Notes: generated by a model not told the origin, from the letters alone. 64,000 bases of DNA from Candidatus Aphodovivens avistercoris (GCA_018710945.1 DVIW01000032.1:1-64000), one strand, 5' to 3'. Shown: positions 16,029 to 24,880, counted from the first letter of the stretch. Numbers and translations are program-made.

Positions 16029-16088
16029 CCTCCAAGCCAACGGGCGGCGCCGATGCGCAGGGCTCGGCGCCGCCCGTTGGCTTGGAGG
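16029..16088. repeat. 24-bp perfect inverted repeat covering the luxR ribosome binding site
   Basis: Arms 16029-16052 and 16065-16088 are exact complements, loop 12 nt. The right arm ends in GGAGG (16084-16088), the ribosome binding site for the GTG start at 16094, so a transcript starting upstream would hide that site. The left arm presents the same GGAGG on the minus strand, 28 nt before the SpoVAC-like gene. It could be a translational switch or the scar of an inverted duplication. Confidence 0.8.
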
Positions 16089-16093
16089 CGCTC

Positions 16094-17077
16094 GTGCCGC
16101 CCTTGGCCGCGCCGCTGAGCCTGTATTTGCTGCATCTGCTTGAGAACGAGGTCAGCGCGACGGGGTACGTCTCGCGCGCGGAGTCGCTGGAGCGCCACAA
16201 GCTCACCAAGCCCATCGACGCGCTGAACACCCTCTACGGATGCGTGTTCGGCCTGGCCATCTGCACGCTGTCGCTGGAGCCGCCGTCGTTTTGGCTGTTC
16301 GCGGGCATCGCCGCCGCCATCATGTGCGGCGCGGCGCTCATGCTGCCCTATCTGGAGAAGAACGCCGACAAGATGATGCACGGCAAGGTGCAGCGGCTCA
16401 TCTTCCCCTTCTTGGTGGTGGGGCTTCTGCCCGTGCCGTTCGTGGACGGCCCCGCGAAGCTGGCCTGCATGCTGTTGATCCTGGCGGCCTACCTGGGGCT
16501 GACGCTGGTGAATCTGGACTCGCTGCTGTGCCTGGTGAAGCGCTACCGCGTGGCGCCGTTCTACCTGGTGGGACGCGGGCACGCGCCGGTGGTGGTGGGC
16601 GTGGCCCTGGGCTTTCTGATCGGGTACGCCGCCGCGTTCGCCGGCGTGCTGGAAAACCAGCTGTTCGCGTTCATCTCGTTGGGGCTGGTGGTGCTGCTGA
16701 CGGCGTTCGTCACCGTCATCAACTTCGACAAGGACGAGCTGGAATCCGAGCGCCACCCCGCGCCGGGGCCGGCCGCCGCGCCCGGCACGCCCCAGCCCAC
16801 GCGCGCTTCCTGGCGCGAGCGCTGCGAGGCGCTGGCCCGCGAGAACGGCCTGTCGGCGCGCGAGATAGAGGTGTTCAACCTGCTGGCGAAGGGCCGCGGC
16901 AGCGTGTACATCCAAGAGAAGCTCTACATCTCGCAGCACACCGTCAAGACGCACACCTACCACATCTACAAGAAGCTGGGCGTGAGCTCGCGCGAGGAGC
17001 TGCTGACGCTGATCGAACAGACGAAGCTGGCGGACGAGAGCGCGGAAGCAGGCGCGGAAAGGGCTGCTAAGGAGTAG
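16094..17077 (+). CDS. Membrane-anchored LuxR-family transcriptional regulator
   Basis: The product is about 327 residues: six hydrophobic segments (about residues 48-220, beginning LYGCVFGLAICTLSL and ending LFAFISLGLVVLLTAFVTVI), a Pro/Ala linker and a C-terminal GerE HTH (ENGLSAREIEVFNLLAKG, ISQHTVKTHTYHIYKKLGV). Regulators of this architecture are abundant in Eggerthellaceae and usually longer, so the sensor half may be shortened. I start at GTG 16094 (GGAGG five nt upstream) rather than the TTG at 16082, which falls in the hairpin. Its divergent neighbours are the SpoVA-like genes. Confidence 0.85.
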   Translation: MPPLAAPLSLYLLHLLENEVSATGYVSRAESLERHKLTKPIDALNTLYGCVFGLAICTLSLEPPSFWLFAGIAAAIMCGAALMLPYLEKNADKMMHGKVQRLIFPFLVVGLLPVPFVDGPAKLACMLLILAAYLGLTLVNLDSLLCLVKRYRVAPFYLVGRGHAPVVVGVALGFLIGYAAAFAGVLENQLFAFISLGLVVLLTAFVTVINFDKDELESERHPAPGPAAAPGTPQPTRASWRERCEALARENGLSAREIEVFNLLAKGRGSVYIQEKLYISQHTVKTHTYHIYKKLGVSSREELLTLIEQTKLADESAEAGAERAAKE

Positions 17078-17090
17078 GGAATTCCGCCCG

Positions 17091-17126
17091 AAAAAGCGAT
17101 GCGCCCGCTCGGCGGCGGGCGCATCG
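17091..17126 (-). terminator. Intrinsic terminator of efp
   Basis: On the minus strand CGATGCGCCCGC pairs with its complement (17097-17108 / 17115-17126), followed by TTTTT (17091-17095). It lies 48 bp past the efp stop and between convergent genes. Confidence 0.8.
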
Positions 17127-17173
17127 GCAAAGCTTGACGGTTGCAGCCGGCCGGACGGCCGGTGAAGCGCTTG

Positions 17174-17734
17174 CTACACGCGCTTGACGAAGTGGCCGTC
17201 GCGCGTGTCGATCTGCAGGATGTCGCCGATGTTGACAAAGGTGGGCACCTGGATGGTGGCACCGGTCTCCAGCGTGGCGGGCTTGGTGGTGTTGGTAGCG
17301 GTGTCGCCCTTGAAACCGGGCTCGGTCTCGGTCACCTCAAGCTCCACGAACATCTGAGGCTCGATGCTGATCAGCTCCTCGCCGGCGTACAGCAGCGACA
17401 CCTCGTCGTTCTCCTTCAGCCACTTGGCGGCCTCGCCCACCGTCTCGGCGGGGACGGACATCTGCTCGTAGGTGTCGTTGTCCATCAGCCAGAAGTCGGC
17501 GCCGTCGTTGTAGAGGTACTGCAGCTTCTTCGTCTCCAGGCGCACGGAGTCGAACTTGGTGCCGGAGTTGAAGGTGTAGTCCACCACGCGGCCGGAGCGG
17601 ATGTCGCGCAGCTTGGTGCGCACGAACGCGCCGCCCTTGCCGGGCTTCACATGCTGGAACTCCACGATGGTCCACAGCTTGTTGTTGTAGTCGATGCACA
17701 TGCCGTTTTTGAAGTCGGCGGTGGAGATTGCCAT
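17174..17734 (-). CDS. efp: Translation elongation factor P
   Basis: EF-P (186 residues) relieves ribosome stalling at polyproline runs. The N-terminal KOW-like domain has the modification loop HVKPGKGGAFVR with lysine at about residue 33, where other bacteria carry beta-lysine, rhamnose or 5-aminopentanol; the two OB domains follow, ending in the conserved QVPTFVNIGDILQIDTRDG. It follows pepP by 72 bp and ends at an intrinsic terminator. The pepP-efp pair is conserved in actinobacteria. Confidence 0.97.
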   Translation of the reverse strand: MAISTADFKNGMCIDYNNKLWTIVEFQHVKPGKGGAFVRTKLRDIRSGRVVDYTFNSGTKFDSVRLETKKLQYLYNDGADFWLMDNDTYEQMSVPAETVGEAAKWLKENDEVSLLYAGEELISIEPQMFVELEVTETEPGFKGDTATNTTKPATLETGATIQVPTFVNIGDILQIDTRDGHFVKRV

Positions 17735-17806
17735 GCTGTCGGTTCCTTTCGATTCCCAAAGCTTTGCCGCGCGGCAGGCGCAGCCGCGCGGATTCGTGCC
17801 AAACCG

Positions 17807-19033
17807 CTACAGTATAACCATTTCGTGCGACGATTTCGTGAAGACCATAAAGCCGTCCTCGGTGATCACGCCGAAATCCTCCAAGCGCATGCCGAATTCT
17901 CCCGGCAGGTAGACGCCCGGCTCCACCGTCACCACGTTGCCTGGCTCAAGCGGCAGCGGGTTGCGCGGCGCCAGCAGCGGTTCCTCGTGGATGTCCAAGC
18001 CCACGCCGTGCCCCAGCGCATGGCCCATCTTCCCCGCGAACCCCGCCTCGGCCAGCACCCGCTCGGCCAGCTCGTGCGCCTGCTTGCCGGTGACGCCGGG
18101 AGCCAGCAGCTTCTCCACCTGCTCGTTCGCCTGGCGGATGGTCTCGTATGCCGCGCGCGTGCGCGGCGAGGGCTCGCCGAGGAACACCGTGCGCGTCATG
18201 TCGGAGCAGTAGCCCTGCACCTTCGCGCCGAAGTCCATCACCACGCACTGGCCCGCTTCCAAGCGCGTCTCGCCCGGCACCGCGTGGGGGCTGGCGCCGT
18301 TCGCGCCCGTCGCCACGATGGAGGGGAAGGCCACGTCCTCGGCGCCGTGGCGGCGCATGAAATCCTCCAGCTCCACCTGCACCTCGCGCTCGGTCATGCC
18401 GGGACGCATGAACGCCGCGATGTGGGCGAACGCGGCGTCCGCAACGGCTTGGGCCGCCTGCAGGCGCGCGATCTCGGCCGCATCCTTCACCGCGCGCAGC
18501 TTCTGGACGAACCCGTCGGTCTCGCGCAGCGACACGCGCGGCACCCTTTTCGCCAGCTCTTTGGAGAGCGCGCGGTACTCGCGCAGCGCGATGGCGTCCT
18601 CGATGCCCAGCGTCGCGGCTTCGGCGACGGGGACGAGCTCGTCGGCGCTGCCGGCTCCGGCAGCGTCCGCAGGCGCCGGCGCGACCGGCGCGGCCTCCGC
18701 TTCCGCAGCTGCGGTTCCCGAATCGGTTGCAGCCTCTTTCAAGAACGCCGCCATGCCTTCCGCTGCGAACCGCGCATGCGCCACGCGCGCGTCGTCCACC
18801 TCCACCGCGCCACCCGCCGCCTGCGCCGCGCGGCGCGCAGCCTCGGCGTAGCGTGAGTCGGTGTGCAGCCGCGCGGCGGCGGGAAGCGCCAACAGCGCAT
18901 GGGCGTCCTCGTCGTCGAACACCCCGTCGAACCCCGTCAGCCAGCGGATGTTGGACGTGTCGCGCACGAGGAACGCGTCGAACCCCGCCTGCGCGCACGC
19001 CTTTCGCAGCCGTGCGATCCTGCTCTCTTCCAC
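17807..19033 (-). CDS. pepP: Xaa-Pro aminopeptidase (M24 family)
   Basis: This 408-residue metallopeptidase removes residues ahead of proline. The creatinase-like N-domain (about 1-170) contains an Ala/Pro/Glu insertion near 110-140; the pita-bread C-domain has the five metal ligands: VVMDFGA and SDMTRT (two Asp), HALGHGVG (His), TVEPGVY (Glu) and RLEDFG (Glu). The start is GTG at 19033 with GGAAGGAG upstream; earlier frames are shadow. It lies between aroQ and efp as in other actinobacteria. Confidence 0.92.
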   Translation of the reverse strand: MEESRIARLRKACAQAGFDAFLVRDTSNIRWLTGFDGVFDDEDAHALLALPAAARLHTDSRYAEAARRAAQAAGGAVEVDDARVAHARFAAEGMAAFLKEAATDSGTAAAEAEAAPVAPAPADAAGAGSADELVPVAEAATLGIEDAIALREYRALSKELAKRVPRVSLRETDGFVQKLRAVKDAAEIARLQAAQAVADAAFAHIAAFMRPGMTEREVQVELEDFMRRHGAEDVAFPSIVATGANGASPHAVPGETRLEAGQCVVMDFGAKVQGYCSDMTRTVFLGEPSPRTRAAYETIRQANEQVEKLLAPGVTGKQAHELAERVLAEAGFAGKMGHALGHGVGLDIHEEPLLAPRNPLPLEPGNVVTVEPGVYLPGEFGMRLEDFGVITEDGFMVFTKSSHEMVIL

Positions 19034-19194
19034 CGCTTCGCCGCTCCTTCCCGTTGCTGCTGCAGCCCGCGCCATCTGGCGTGCCGCGCACCGTCGGGCG
19101 CTGCGCCGGCTTCCGCCTCCCACCGCTGCAGCGCGCCTGCCTGGCACGCCGGCGCACGCCCGCAGCAGGCGCGCCCGTCCGCTTCCCCGCTCCG

Positions 19195-19626
19195 CTAGAA
19201 ACGCTCGACCAGAAGGTCGATGGCCTCCTTGTAGCCGTCCTTGCCCTTGCCCTTGATCTGGGCGATGCACACCGGCTCGATGACGGACACCGCGCGGAAC
19301 GGCTCGCGCGCGTTGATGTCAGACAGGTGCACCTCCACCGTCGGCGTGCCGATGGAGCCCACCGCGTCGCGCAGCGCGTAGGAGTAATGCGTATGCGCCC
19401 CGGGGTTGTACACGATGCCGTCGTAGCGCCAGTGCGCCTCGTGGATCTTGTCGATGAGCACGCCCTCGTGGTTGCTCTGGAAGCAGTCCACCTGCACGCC
19501 GCGCTCGGCGCCGTAGGCCACCACCTCGGCCTCGATGGAGTCCAGCGTGTCGCGCCCGTACACCTCCGGCTCGCGCACGCCCAGCATGTTCAGGTTCGGC
19601 CCGTTCAGCAGAAGGATCTTCTTCAT
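19195..19626 (-). CDS. aroQ: 3-dehydroquinate dehydratase, type II
   Basis: The 143-residue dodecameric enzyme converts 3-dehydroquinate to 3-dehydroshikimate. Motifs seen are LLLNGPNLNMLGVREPEVYG with the catalytic Tyr, NHEGVLIDKIHEA, NPGAHTHYSYALRDA with the catalytic His, and VEVHLSDINAREPFR. The ATG at 19626 has AAGAGGCGGG before it. It follows aroB and precedes pepP (161 bp). Confidence 0.96.
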   Translation of the reverse strand: MKKILLLNGPNLNMLGVREPEVYGRDTLDSIEAEVVAYGAERGVQVDCFQSNHEGVLIDKIHEAHWRYDGIVYNPGAHTHYSYALRDAVGSIGTPTVEVHLSDINAREPFRAVSVIEPVCIAQIKGKGKDGYKEAIDLLVERF

Positions 19627-19696
19627 TCCCGCCTCTTTCGCTTGAATGCCCTTATCCGGCGCAATCCCCCGCACAGCGCACCCGCGCGCCGCCGGC

Positions 19697-20809
19697 TCAG
19701 CCCTGCTTCGCCTCCGCCCAGGCGCGCAGATGCGCCAGGATGCCCTCGTCGGGCACCTCGGCCAGCTGCCAGTCACCCACGTCGCGCGGCAGCACGAACC
19801 GCACGTGCCCGCCGCGCGCCTTCTTGTCGCGCTTCATCGCGTCCAGCAGGTCGGCCGGATCCGCCGTCCAATCGAGCGCGGGAAGCCCCAACGCGTCCAA
19901 CAGCTCGTCCTGCGCCTGCACGAACTCGGCCGACGCGCCCGCCGCATCCTGCGCCAGCCGCGCGGCGAAGCGCATGCCCTCGGCCACCGCCTCGCCGTGG
20001 GTGAACGTGCCGTAGCCGGCCAGCTTCTCGATGGCGTGCCCCAGCGTGTGGCCGTAGTTCAGACACTCGCGCACGCCGCGGCTCTCGGTCTTGTCGGCCG
20101 CCACCACGTCGGCCTTGAACACCACGCAGCGCGCGATGGCCTCGGCCACCGCGTCGGCGTCGTGCGCTGCCAGCGCCTCGGCATGGTCGGCCATCCAGAA
20201 GAAGAAGTCGTCTGAGTCGATGGCCGCCGACTTCACCACTTCGGCGAACCCGCAGCGCCACTCGCGCTCGGGCAAGGTGTCCAGCGTGGACGTGTCGGCG
20301 CACACGTGGGCGGGCTGCTTGAACGCGCCCACCAGGTTCTTCCCCGCCTCCAGGTTGACGGCCGTCTTGCCGCCCACCGACGAGTCCACCATGGCCAGCA
20401 GCGTGGTGGGCACCTGCACCACGTCGACGCCGCGCATGTAGGCGGCCGCGGCGAACCCCGCGAGGTCGCCCACCACGCCGCCGCCCAGCGCCACCACCAC
20501 GCAGTCGCGCGAAAGGCCCAGACCGGCCATGGCCTCCCACACCTCGCCCAAAACCTCCAGCGACTTCGATTCCTCGCCCGCGGGCACCACGATGTCGCTC
20601 GCACGCAGGCCCGCCTCGGCCAACGACGCCTTGGCCGCCGCGCGGTAGAGCGGCGCCACGTTCGAGTCGGTGATGACCAGCGCCCGGCCCACGCCCTGAA
20701 TGCCGCAGGCGTCGCGCACGTGCGCGCCCAGCCCCGCAAGCAGCCCCGCACCGATGCGCACGCTGTACGTGTTCTCGCCGGGGATGTTCACCATCACTTT
20801 AGTCGCCAC
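19697..20809 (-). CDS. aroB: 3-dehydroquinate synthase
   Basis: The 370-residue NAD-dependent, metal-binding enzyme closes DAHP to 3-dehydroquinate, the second shikimate step. The Rossmann half has GGGVVGDLAGFAAAAYMRG and TTLLAMVDSSVGGKTAVN; the metal half has GFAEVVKS, LNYGHTLGHAIE and FTHGEAVAEGM. The start is GTG at 20809, overlapping aroK by 16 nt, with GGGAGGG 6-7 nt upstream. A phenylalanine-rich spot (DFFFWM) is conserved in relatives. Confidence 0.96.
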   Translation of the reverse strand: MATKVMVNIPGENTYSVRIGAGLLAGLGAHVRDACGIQGVGRALVITDSNVAPLYRAAAKASLAEAGLRASDIVVPAGEESKSLEVLGEVWEAMAGLGLSRDCVVVALGGGVVGDLAGFAAAAYMRGVDVVQVPTTLLAMVDSSVGGKTAVNLEAGKNLVGAFKQPAHVCADTSTLDTLPEREWRCGFAEVVKSAAIDSDDFFFWMADHAEALAAHDADAVAEAIARCVVFKADVVAADKTESRGVRECLNYGHTLGHAIEKLAGYGTFTHGEAVAEGMRFAARLAQDAAGASAEFVQAQDELLDALGLPALDWTADPADLLDAMKRDKKARGGHVRFVLPRDVGDWQLAEVPDEGILAHLRAWAEAKQG

Positions 20810-21528
20810 AGGACGCCCTCCCTCTCAAGAATGGAGCGGACCGCGAACGCCAGGGCGGTCACGCCCCTGCCGGACGTGTCCACCGTCGCGTCGGCCACCT
20901 CTTCGTAGAGCGGCAGCCGTTCGGCGTTCGTCTTGCGCGCCGCCTCCGCGTCTCCCAGAAGCGGGCGCGTGCTCGGGTCGCTGATGCGTGATTTCGCCTC
21001 GTCGGCCTCCACTTTCAAAAACACGGTGAAGCCGCCTTCGCGCAGAAGCTCCCGGTTCTCCGGACGCAGCACCACGCCGCCGCCGCACGACACCAGCGCC
21101 GGCTCGGCCTGCGTCAGCTCGCGCAGCACCTGGGTTTCCAGGTCGCGGAAGAACCCCTCGCCGTCCTCGGCGAAGATATCGCGGATGCGGCGGCCGTCGC
21201 GGCGCTCGATGTAGGAGTCCATGTCGATGGACGAGATGCCGCACAGCCGCGCCAAGCGACGTGACACCGAGGTCTTCCCCGCGCCCATGAAGCCCACGAA
21301 GAACACGGGGCGCTCCAGCCGGCAGGGGACGCGCTCGGGCTTGCGGCGGTGGGCGCCTTGCCGACCGCGGCCGTGGCTGTTGCTGTGGCCAGCGCCTTGG
21401 CCGCCCGAGGCCCCGCCGCGCTTGCCGCTGGGCACCGCATTCGCCGGCCGGCCGCTGCCTTGCGCGCCACCGTCGCGCGCTGCGCCTCCCTGGCCGCCCG
21501 CGGATGCGGCGTTTTTCTTCCCCGCCAT
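20794..21528 (-). CDS. aroK: Shikimate kinase with long basic N-terminal extension
   Basis: The kinase domain starts near residue 70: PVFFVGFMGAGKTS (Walker A), IDMDSYIERR with the shikimate-binding Asp, FRDLETQVL, SCGGGVVLRPENR, and the lid arginine in STRPLLGD. It phosphorylates shikimate with ATP. Ahead of it are about 70 residues of Gly/Ala/Ser/Arg/His without fold; most AroK lack this. The start ATG is 4 nt after the aroC stop, which fits coupled translation, so the extension is likely real. A shorter internal start without the extension cannot be excluded. Confidence 0.92.
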   Translation of the reverse strand: MAGKKNAASAGGQGGAARDGGAQGSGRPANAVPSGKRGGASGGQGAGHSNSHGRGRQGAHRRKPERVPCRLERPVFFVGFMGAGKTSVSRRLARLCGISSIDMDSYIERRDGRRIRDIFAEDGEGFFRDLETQVLRELTQAEPALVSCGGGVVLRPENRELLREGGFTVFLKVEADEAKSRISDPSTRPLLGDAEAARKTNAERLPLYEEVADATVDTSGRGVTALAFAVRSILEREGVLWRLK

Positions 21529-21532
21529 CGCG

Positions 21533-22705
21533 CTACCTCGACGCGGTGCGCAGGCGCTGGCGGTACGCGCGCAGGGCCGCCTTGATGTCGGTCATGTTGT
21601 CGCAGCCGAACTTGCGCAGGTAGGCGTCGGCCAGCACGAAGGCCACCTCGGCCTCGGCCACCACGGCGGCAGCGGGCACGGCGCACACGTCGCTGCGCTC
21701 CTTCGACGCCGCATCGGGCTCCAGCGTGTCCAGGTTCACCGTCTCAAGCGGCTGCATGAGCGTGGCGATGGGCTTCATGGCCGCGGTGATGATCAGCGGC
21801 ATGCCGGTGGTCATGCCGCCTTCCAGCCCGCCGGCGTTGTTGCCGCCGCGCGTGAAGCCGCGCTTGGGATCCAGCTGGATGGCGTCGTGCACCTGCGAGC
21901 CAGGCCGGCGCGCCGCCTGGAAGCCCAGGCCGAACTCGACGCCCTTGATGGCGGGAACGGACAGGATGGCCGCGCCCAGCTGCGAGGTGAGCCGGTCGCG
22001 TCCCAGCGCGTAGCCGCCCACGCCGGGCACCAGCCCGCGCACCACCACGCGGAACGTGCCGCCCAGCGTGTCGCGGTTCTCCTTCGCTGCGTCGATGGCG
22101 CGCTTCATGGCCTCGGTGGCCTGCGCGTCGGGGCAGCGCACTTCCGACAGCTCGATGTCCAGCGGCTTGCACTGCGCGGCGGCCGTGAGGGGGTCGTCCT
22201 CTTCCAGCGCGGCGTCGCCGATGGACACCACGTAGGACAGCACCTCCACGCCCAGCTCGGCCAGGAACTCGCGCGGGATGCCCGAGGCGGCCACGCGGGC
22301 GGCCGTCTCGCGGGCGCTGGCGCGCTCCAGAATGTTGCGGCAGTCGTCAGTGTCGGTCTTCAACGCGCCCACCAGATCGGCGTGGCCGGGACGCGGCGTC
22401 ACCTCGCGCACCAGGTCGGACGGCGCCTCGCCGAACGGCGCCATGCGCGCTTCCCAGTTGGCCCAGTCACGGTTGCGCACCGTCAGCGCCACGGGCGAGC
22501 CGATGGTGCGGCCGAAGCGGATGCCCGCGGTCACGCGCACCTGATCGCGCTCGATCTTCTGGCGCCCGCCGCGGCCATAGCCCGCCTGCCGGCGCGCCAG
22601 GTCGGCGTTGATCTGCTCCTCGGAGACGCGCAGGCCCGCCGGCACGCCCTCGACGATGGCCGTGAGCTCCTGGCCGTGGCTTTCGCCCGCTGTGTAGTAA
22701 CGCAT
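21533..22705 (-). CDS. aroC: Chorismate synthase
   Basis: The FMN-dependent enzyme makes chorismate from EPSP. Family signatures: YYTAGESHGQEL, GRGGRQKIERD, RPGHADLVGALK, SARETAARVAASG, and GRDRLTSQLGAAILSVPAIKG. I give the start at the ATG of MRYYTAGESHG (22705), where the family begins (390 residues). An ATG ten codons earlier (22735) lies only about 5 nt after the predicted transcription start and could be used as a leaderless start. Neither has a good ribosome binding site. First gene of aroC-aroK-aroB-aroQ. Confidence 0.94.
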   Translation of the reverse strand: MRYYTAGESHGQELTAIVEGVPAGLRVSEEQINADLARRQAGYGRGGRQKIERDQVRVTAGIRFGRTIGSPVALTVRNRDWANWEARMAPFGEAPSDLVREVTPRPGHADLVGALKTDTDDCRNILERASARETAARVAASGIPREFLAELGVEVLSYVVSIGDAALEEDDPLTAAAQCKPLDIELSEVRCPDAQATEAMKRAIDAAKENRDTLGGTFRVVVRGLVPGVGGYALGRDRLTSQLGAAILSVPAIKGVEFGLGFQAARRPGSQVHDAIQLDPKRGFTRGGNNAGGLEGGMTTGMPLIITAAMKPIATLMQPLETVNLDTLEPDAASKERSDVCAVPAAAVVAEAEVAFVLADAYLRKFGCDNMTDIKAALRAYRQRLRTASR

Positions 22706-22746
22706 AGGGAGGTCGCTTTCACTCGCTGCCGTCATAGTCGAGGGCT

Positions 22747-22752
22747 ATTGTA
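22747..22752 (-). promoter_or_regulatory. -10 box for the aroC operon
   Basis: TACAAT on the minus strand; the expected start of transcription at about 22740 leaves almost no leader before the ATG at 22735. No convincing -35. Confidence 0.4.
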
Positions 22753-22854
22753 CCCCAGCCCCCGTTGCCGCGATGTTTCACGCCACGGGAAGCAGGCCGG
22801 CGGAGCCGGAGCGCCTTACTCGCGCCACCCGCTGGCTGCCCAGGATCAAACAAC

Positions 22855-22946
22855 GCGAATTCTGGGGTTGCTAGAGCAAAAAGCACGAATGTTGGGGTTT
22901 TCGGGAGCGAAAAAGACGAAAGTTGGGGAATCGTCCGGAGAGAAAG
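22855..22946. repeat. Three degenerate tandem units of about 31 bp with a TTGGGG core
   Basis: Units at about 22855-22883, 22884-22915 and 22916-22946 share CGAA, a TGGGG core and an A-rich end (GCAAAAAG, GCGAAAAAG, GAGAAAG). Read on the minus strand the shared motif is CCCCARNWTTCG; a fourth copy on the plus strand is at about 23089. No coding gene explains it. Confidence 0.55.
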
Positions 22947-23135
22947 CGGGACGGATCCGGTGCCCGATTTGCCGCAAATAAGAAGAAAGCTCGCAAAAAC
23001 CCCAGCTCACAGTGGAGAAAACGGAATCGGAAGCGCAAACGACCCGCAAGCGCGCACTCCGCTTGCAGCGCGCCCGAGACGCATTGAACCCCAAAATTCG
23101 AAAAAACTGAGACGAAATAGCAAAAAAGCTGTTTG

Positions 23136-23183
23136 TTGGGGTTGGAGTTGGGGTTGGAGTTGGGGTTGGAGTTGGGGTTGGAG
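23136..23183 (+). repeat. Four perfect 12-bp tandem repeats TTGGGGTTGGAG
   Basis: Four identical copies end 8 bp before the stop codon of queD (minus strand). The plus strand carries four GGGG runs 8 nt apart, so a G-quadruplex is possible; in queD mRNA the same stretch is C-rich 3' UTR. Confidence 0.9.
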
Positions 23184-23191
23184 TTGGCAGC

Positions 23192-23614
23192 CTATTCCGG
23201 GCGGTAGATGGCGCAGTTGTTCGGCGTCTCGTACATATCCACCTGGCAGACGGGCAAGCCCTCGGCACGCAGGCGGTCGCAGAAGTAGCGCGCTAGGTTC
23301 TCCGCCGTGGTGCGGAACGGCAGGACGGTCAGGCTGAACCCCTCACCCTCCAATGCGGCCGCAGTCGAGGGCTTCAAGGTGCCCGCTTCCACAAGGAAGG
23401 TGTGGTCCAGCTCTTCGGCCAAACCGCGCACCGCGCGCTTGAACACGCCGAAATCCAGCACCATGTCGCGCATGGTTCCCTCGTCCTGCAGGCCGTCCTG
23501 TGCCAGGTACACCACCGCGCGCCAGCGGTGGCCGTGCAGGTTCTCGCACTTGCCGTAGTAGTCGGCCAGGAAATGGGCAGAATCGAAGCAAGCTTCCGTT
23601 TTCAACCCGTACAT
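23192..23614 (-). CDS. queD: 6-carboxytetrahydropterin synthase / QueD family
   Basis: The 140-residue T-fold protein has zinc ligands His14, His27 and His29 (SAHF, LHGHRW), the catalytic Cys23 (GKCENLHGH) and LDHTFL. QueD acts on dihydroneopterin triphosphate in queuosine biosynthesis; PTPS-III relatives act in folate synthesis instead. Other queuosine genes are absent from the window, so either role is possible. AAGGAAAGGA precedes the ATG. It interrupts the usual aroE-aroC adjacency. Confidence 0.85.
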   Translation of the reverse strand: MYGLKTEACFDSAHFLADYYGKCENLHGHRWRAVVYLAQDGLQDEGTMRDMVLDFGVFKRAVRGLAEELDHTFLVEAGTLKPSTAAALEGEGFSLTVLPFRTTAENLARYFCDRLRAEGLPVCQVDMYETPNNCAIYRPE

Positions 23615-23707
23615 GAAGGTCCTTTCCTTGAAATCGTTCGAGACGCTTGCCGCGGCGGGCGGAAACGAAGGCGCCCCGCCCCTGCAGCGCCACACGCAGC
23701 CGAACGC

Positions 23708-24616
23708 CTAGTCGTCCAGCGCGAAACCTGCTGCGTCCGCCATCAGGGCGAACAGGCGCGCATCGTCCAGCGCATCCAGCGCGCGGGCCGCGTCGCCGCC
23801 CACCGCGCGCGCGACGATGCGCACCGTTTCGACAGCCTGGCCCACCAGCATACCCGCGCCGTCGTGCGCCCGGCAGCCGGCCTGCCGCGCGCCGGCGACG
23901 AACGCCGTCAGCCCGTGGCCGTACACGCAGTCGAACGCCCGCTGCCCCGCATGCAGCAGAGCCGTGTCGAAGGGGGCAGAATCGCCCGGGTTCATGCCAA
24001 GCGGCGTGGCGTTCACCACCAGATCGGCGGCGGCGATGCCCTCCGCCGCCTCGGCGTAGGAGGCGGCGCACACCTGCGCCGCCAGCGCGTCCCAGCCCGT
24101 CACGCGCTCCAGCCAGCCGCGGCAAGCGCGCCACTCGTCCAGCACCGCGCGGGCGCGCGCGCCGTCGCGGCCCAGAAGCAGCACGTCCGCCGCGCCCGCC
24201 TGCACGCAGGCGCCCAAGATCGAGCGCGCCGTGGGGCCCGTGCCGCACACGGCCACGCGGCTCCCCGCTAACGCAAAGCCGCGCTGCGCCAGAAAGCCCG
24301 TGCAGCCCGCGCCGTCGGTGTTGTGCGCCACCAGCCGCCCGCCCTGGTTCACCAGCACGTTCGCGCCGTCGGCCAGCCGCGCCTCGCCCGAGCGGTCATC
24401 GGCCATCCGAAACGCCAGCGGCTTGTACGGCGTGGTGATGTTCACGGAAAGGAAGTCGCGCACCTCCAGCACCGCGCGCGCATCATCCTCGGCCGGGCAG
24501 TCCAAAAGCTCGTAGCGCCACGGCAGCCCCGCCGCCCCATACGCCGCGTTGTACATCACGGCGGATTTCGAATGCCCTACCGGATGACCCAGCAGATACA
24601 GCCGCTGCTCTTCCAT
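23708..24616 (-). CDS. aroE: Shikimate dehydrogenase
   Basis: The 302-residue NADPH enzyme reduces 3-dehydroshikimate. Substrate residues are visible: GHPVGHSKSAVMYN, the catalytic Lys65 (NITTPYKP) and Asp101 (HNTDGAG); the Rossmann domain has VAVCGTGPTARSIL and LVVNATPLGM, then the GAGMLVGQA loop. The glycine motif is GTGPTA instead of GAGGAA, a mild deviation. Start ATG 24616; the ORF upstream is arginine-rich shadow. Confidence 0.93.
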   Translation of the reverse strand: MEEQRLYLLGHPVGHSKSAVMYNAAYGAAGLPWRYELLDCPAEDDARAVLEVRDFLSVNITTPYKPLAFRMADDRSGEARLADGANVLVNQGGRLVAHNTDGAGCTGFLAQRGFALAGSRVAVCGTGPTARSILGACVQAGAADVLLLGRDGARARAVLDEWRACRGWLERVTGWDALAAQVCAASYAEAAEGIAAADLVVNATPLGMNPGDSAPFDTALLHAGQRAFDCVYGHGLTAFVAGARQAGCRAHDGAGMLVGQAVETVRIVARAVGGDAARALDALDDARLFALMADAAGFALDD

Positions 24617-24880
24617 GCCCGACCTTTTCTCCTTCTTCCAAACGCCCTCGAGCGTCCGATGCCATCGCCTTCCCGACTCGCGTCGCAAAGCACCCGGACA
24701 GCTCGCCTTTCCGCCTTCGGCGTGCTCGCATCCTCCTGCAGAAGCGGAGATGCCGCAAGCATCCGTACCATGCCGCACGCATCCGCACCGCGCCTCACCG
24801 CGAGCAACGCGCCCTCAGGCGCCCGAACCCGCCGCATGCCGCGCAGCCCGTCGCGCCGCGCCCAAGCGCCGCCGACCAGG

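Noticed and set aside
16082-16093. TTG at 16082 as start of the LuxR protein
   Set aside because: The GGAGG ribosome binding site lies after this codon, so the GTG at 16094 is preferred.
23136-23183. CRISPR-like repeats
   Set aside because: The units are 12 bp, directly adjacent and without spacers; no cas genes are in the window.
22846-23268. Minus-strand frame with a Thr-Pro repeat
   Set aside because: It is only the translation of the 12-bp DNA repeat in another frame of the queD strand; no ribosome binding site or domain.
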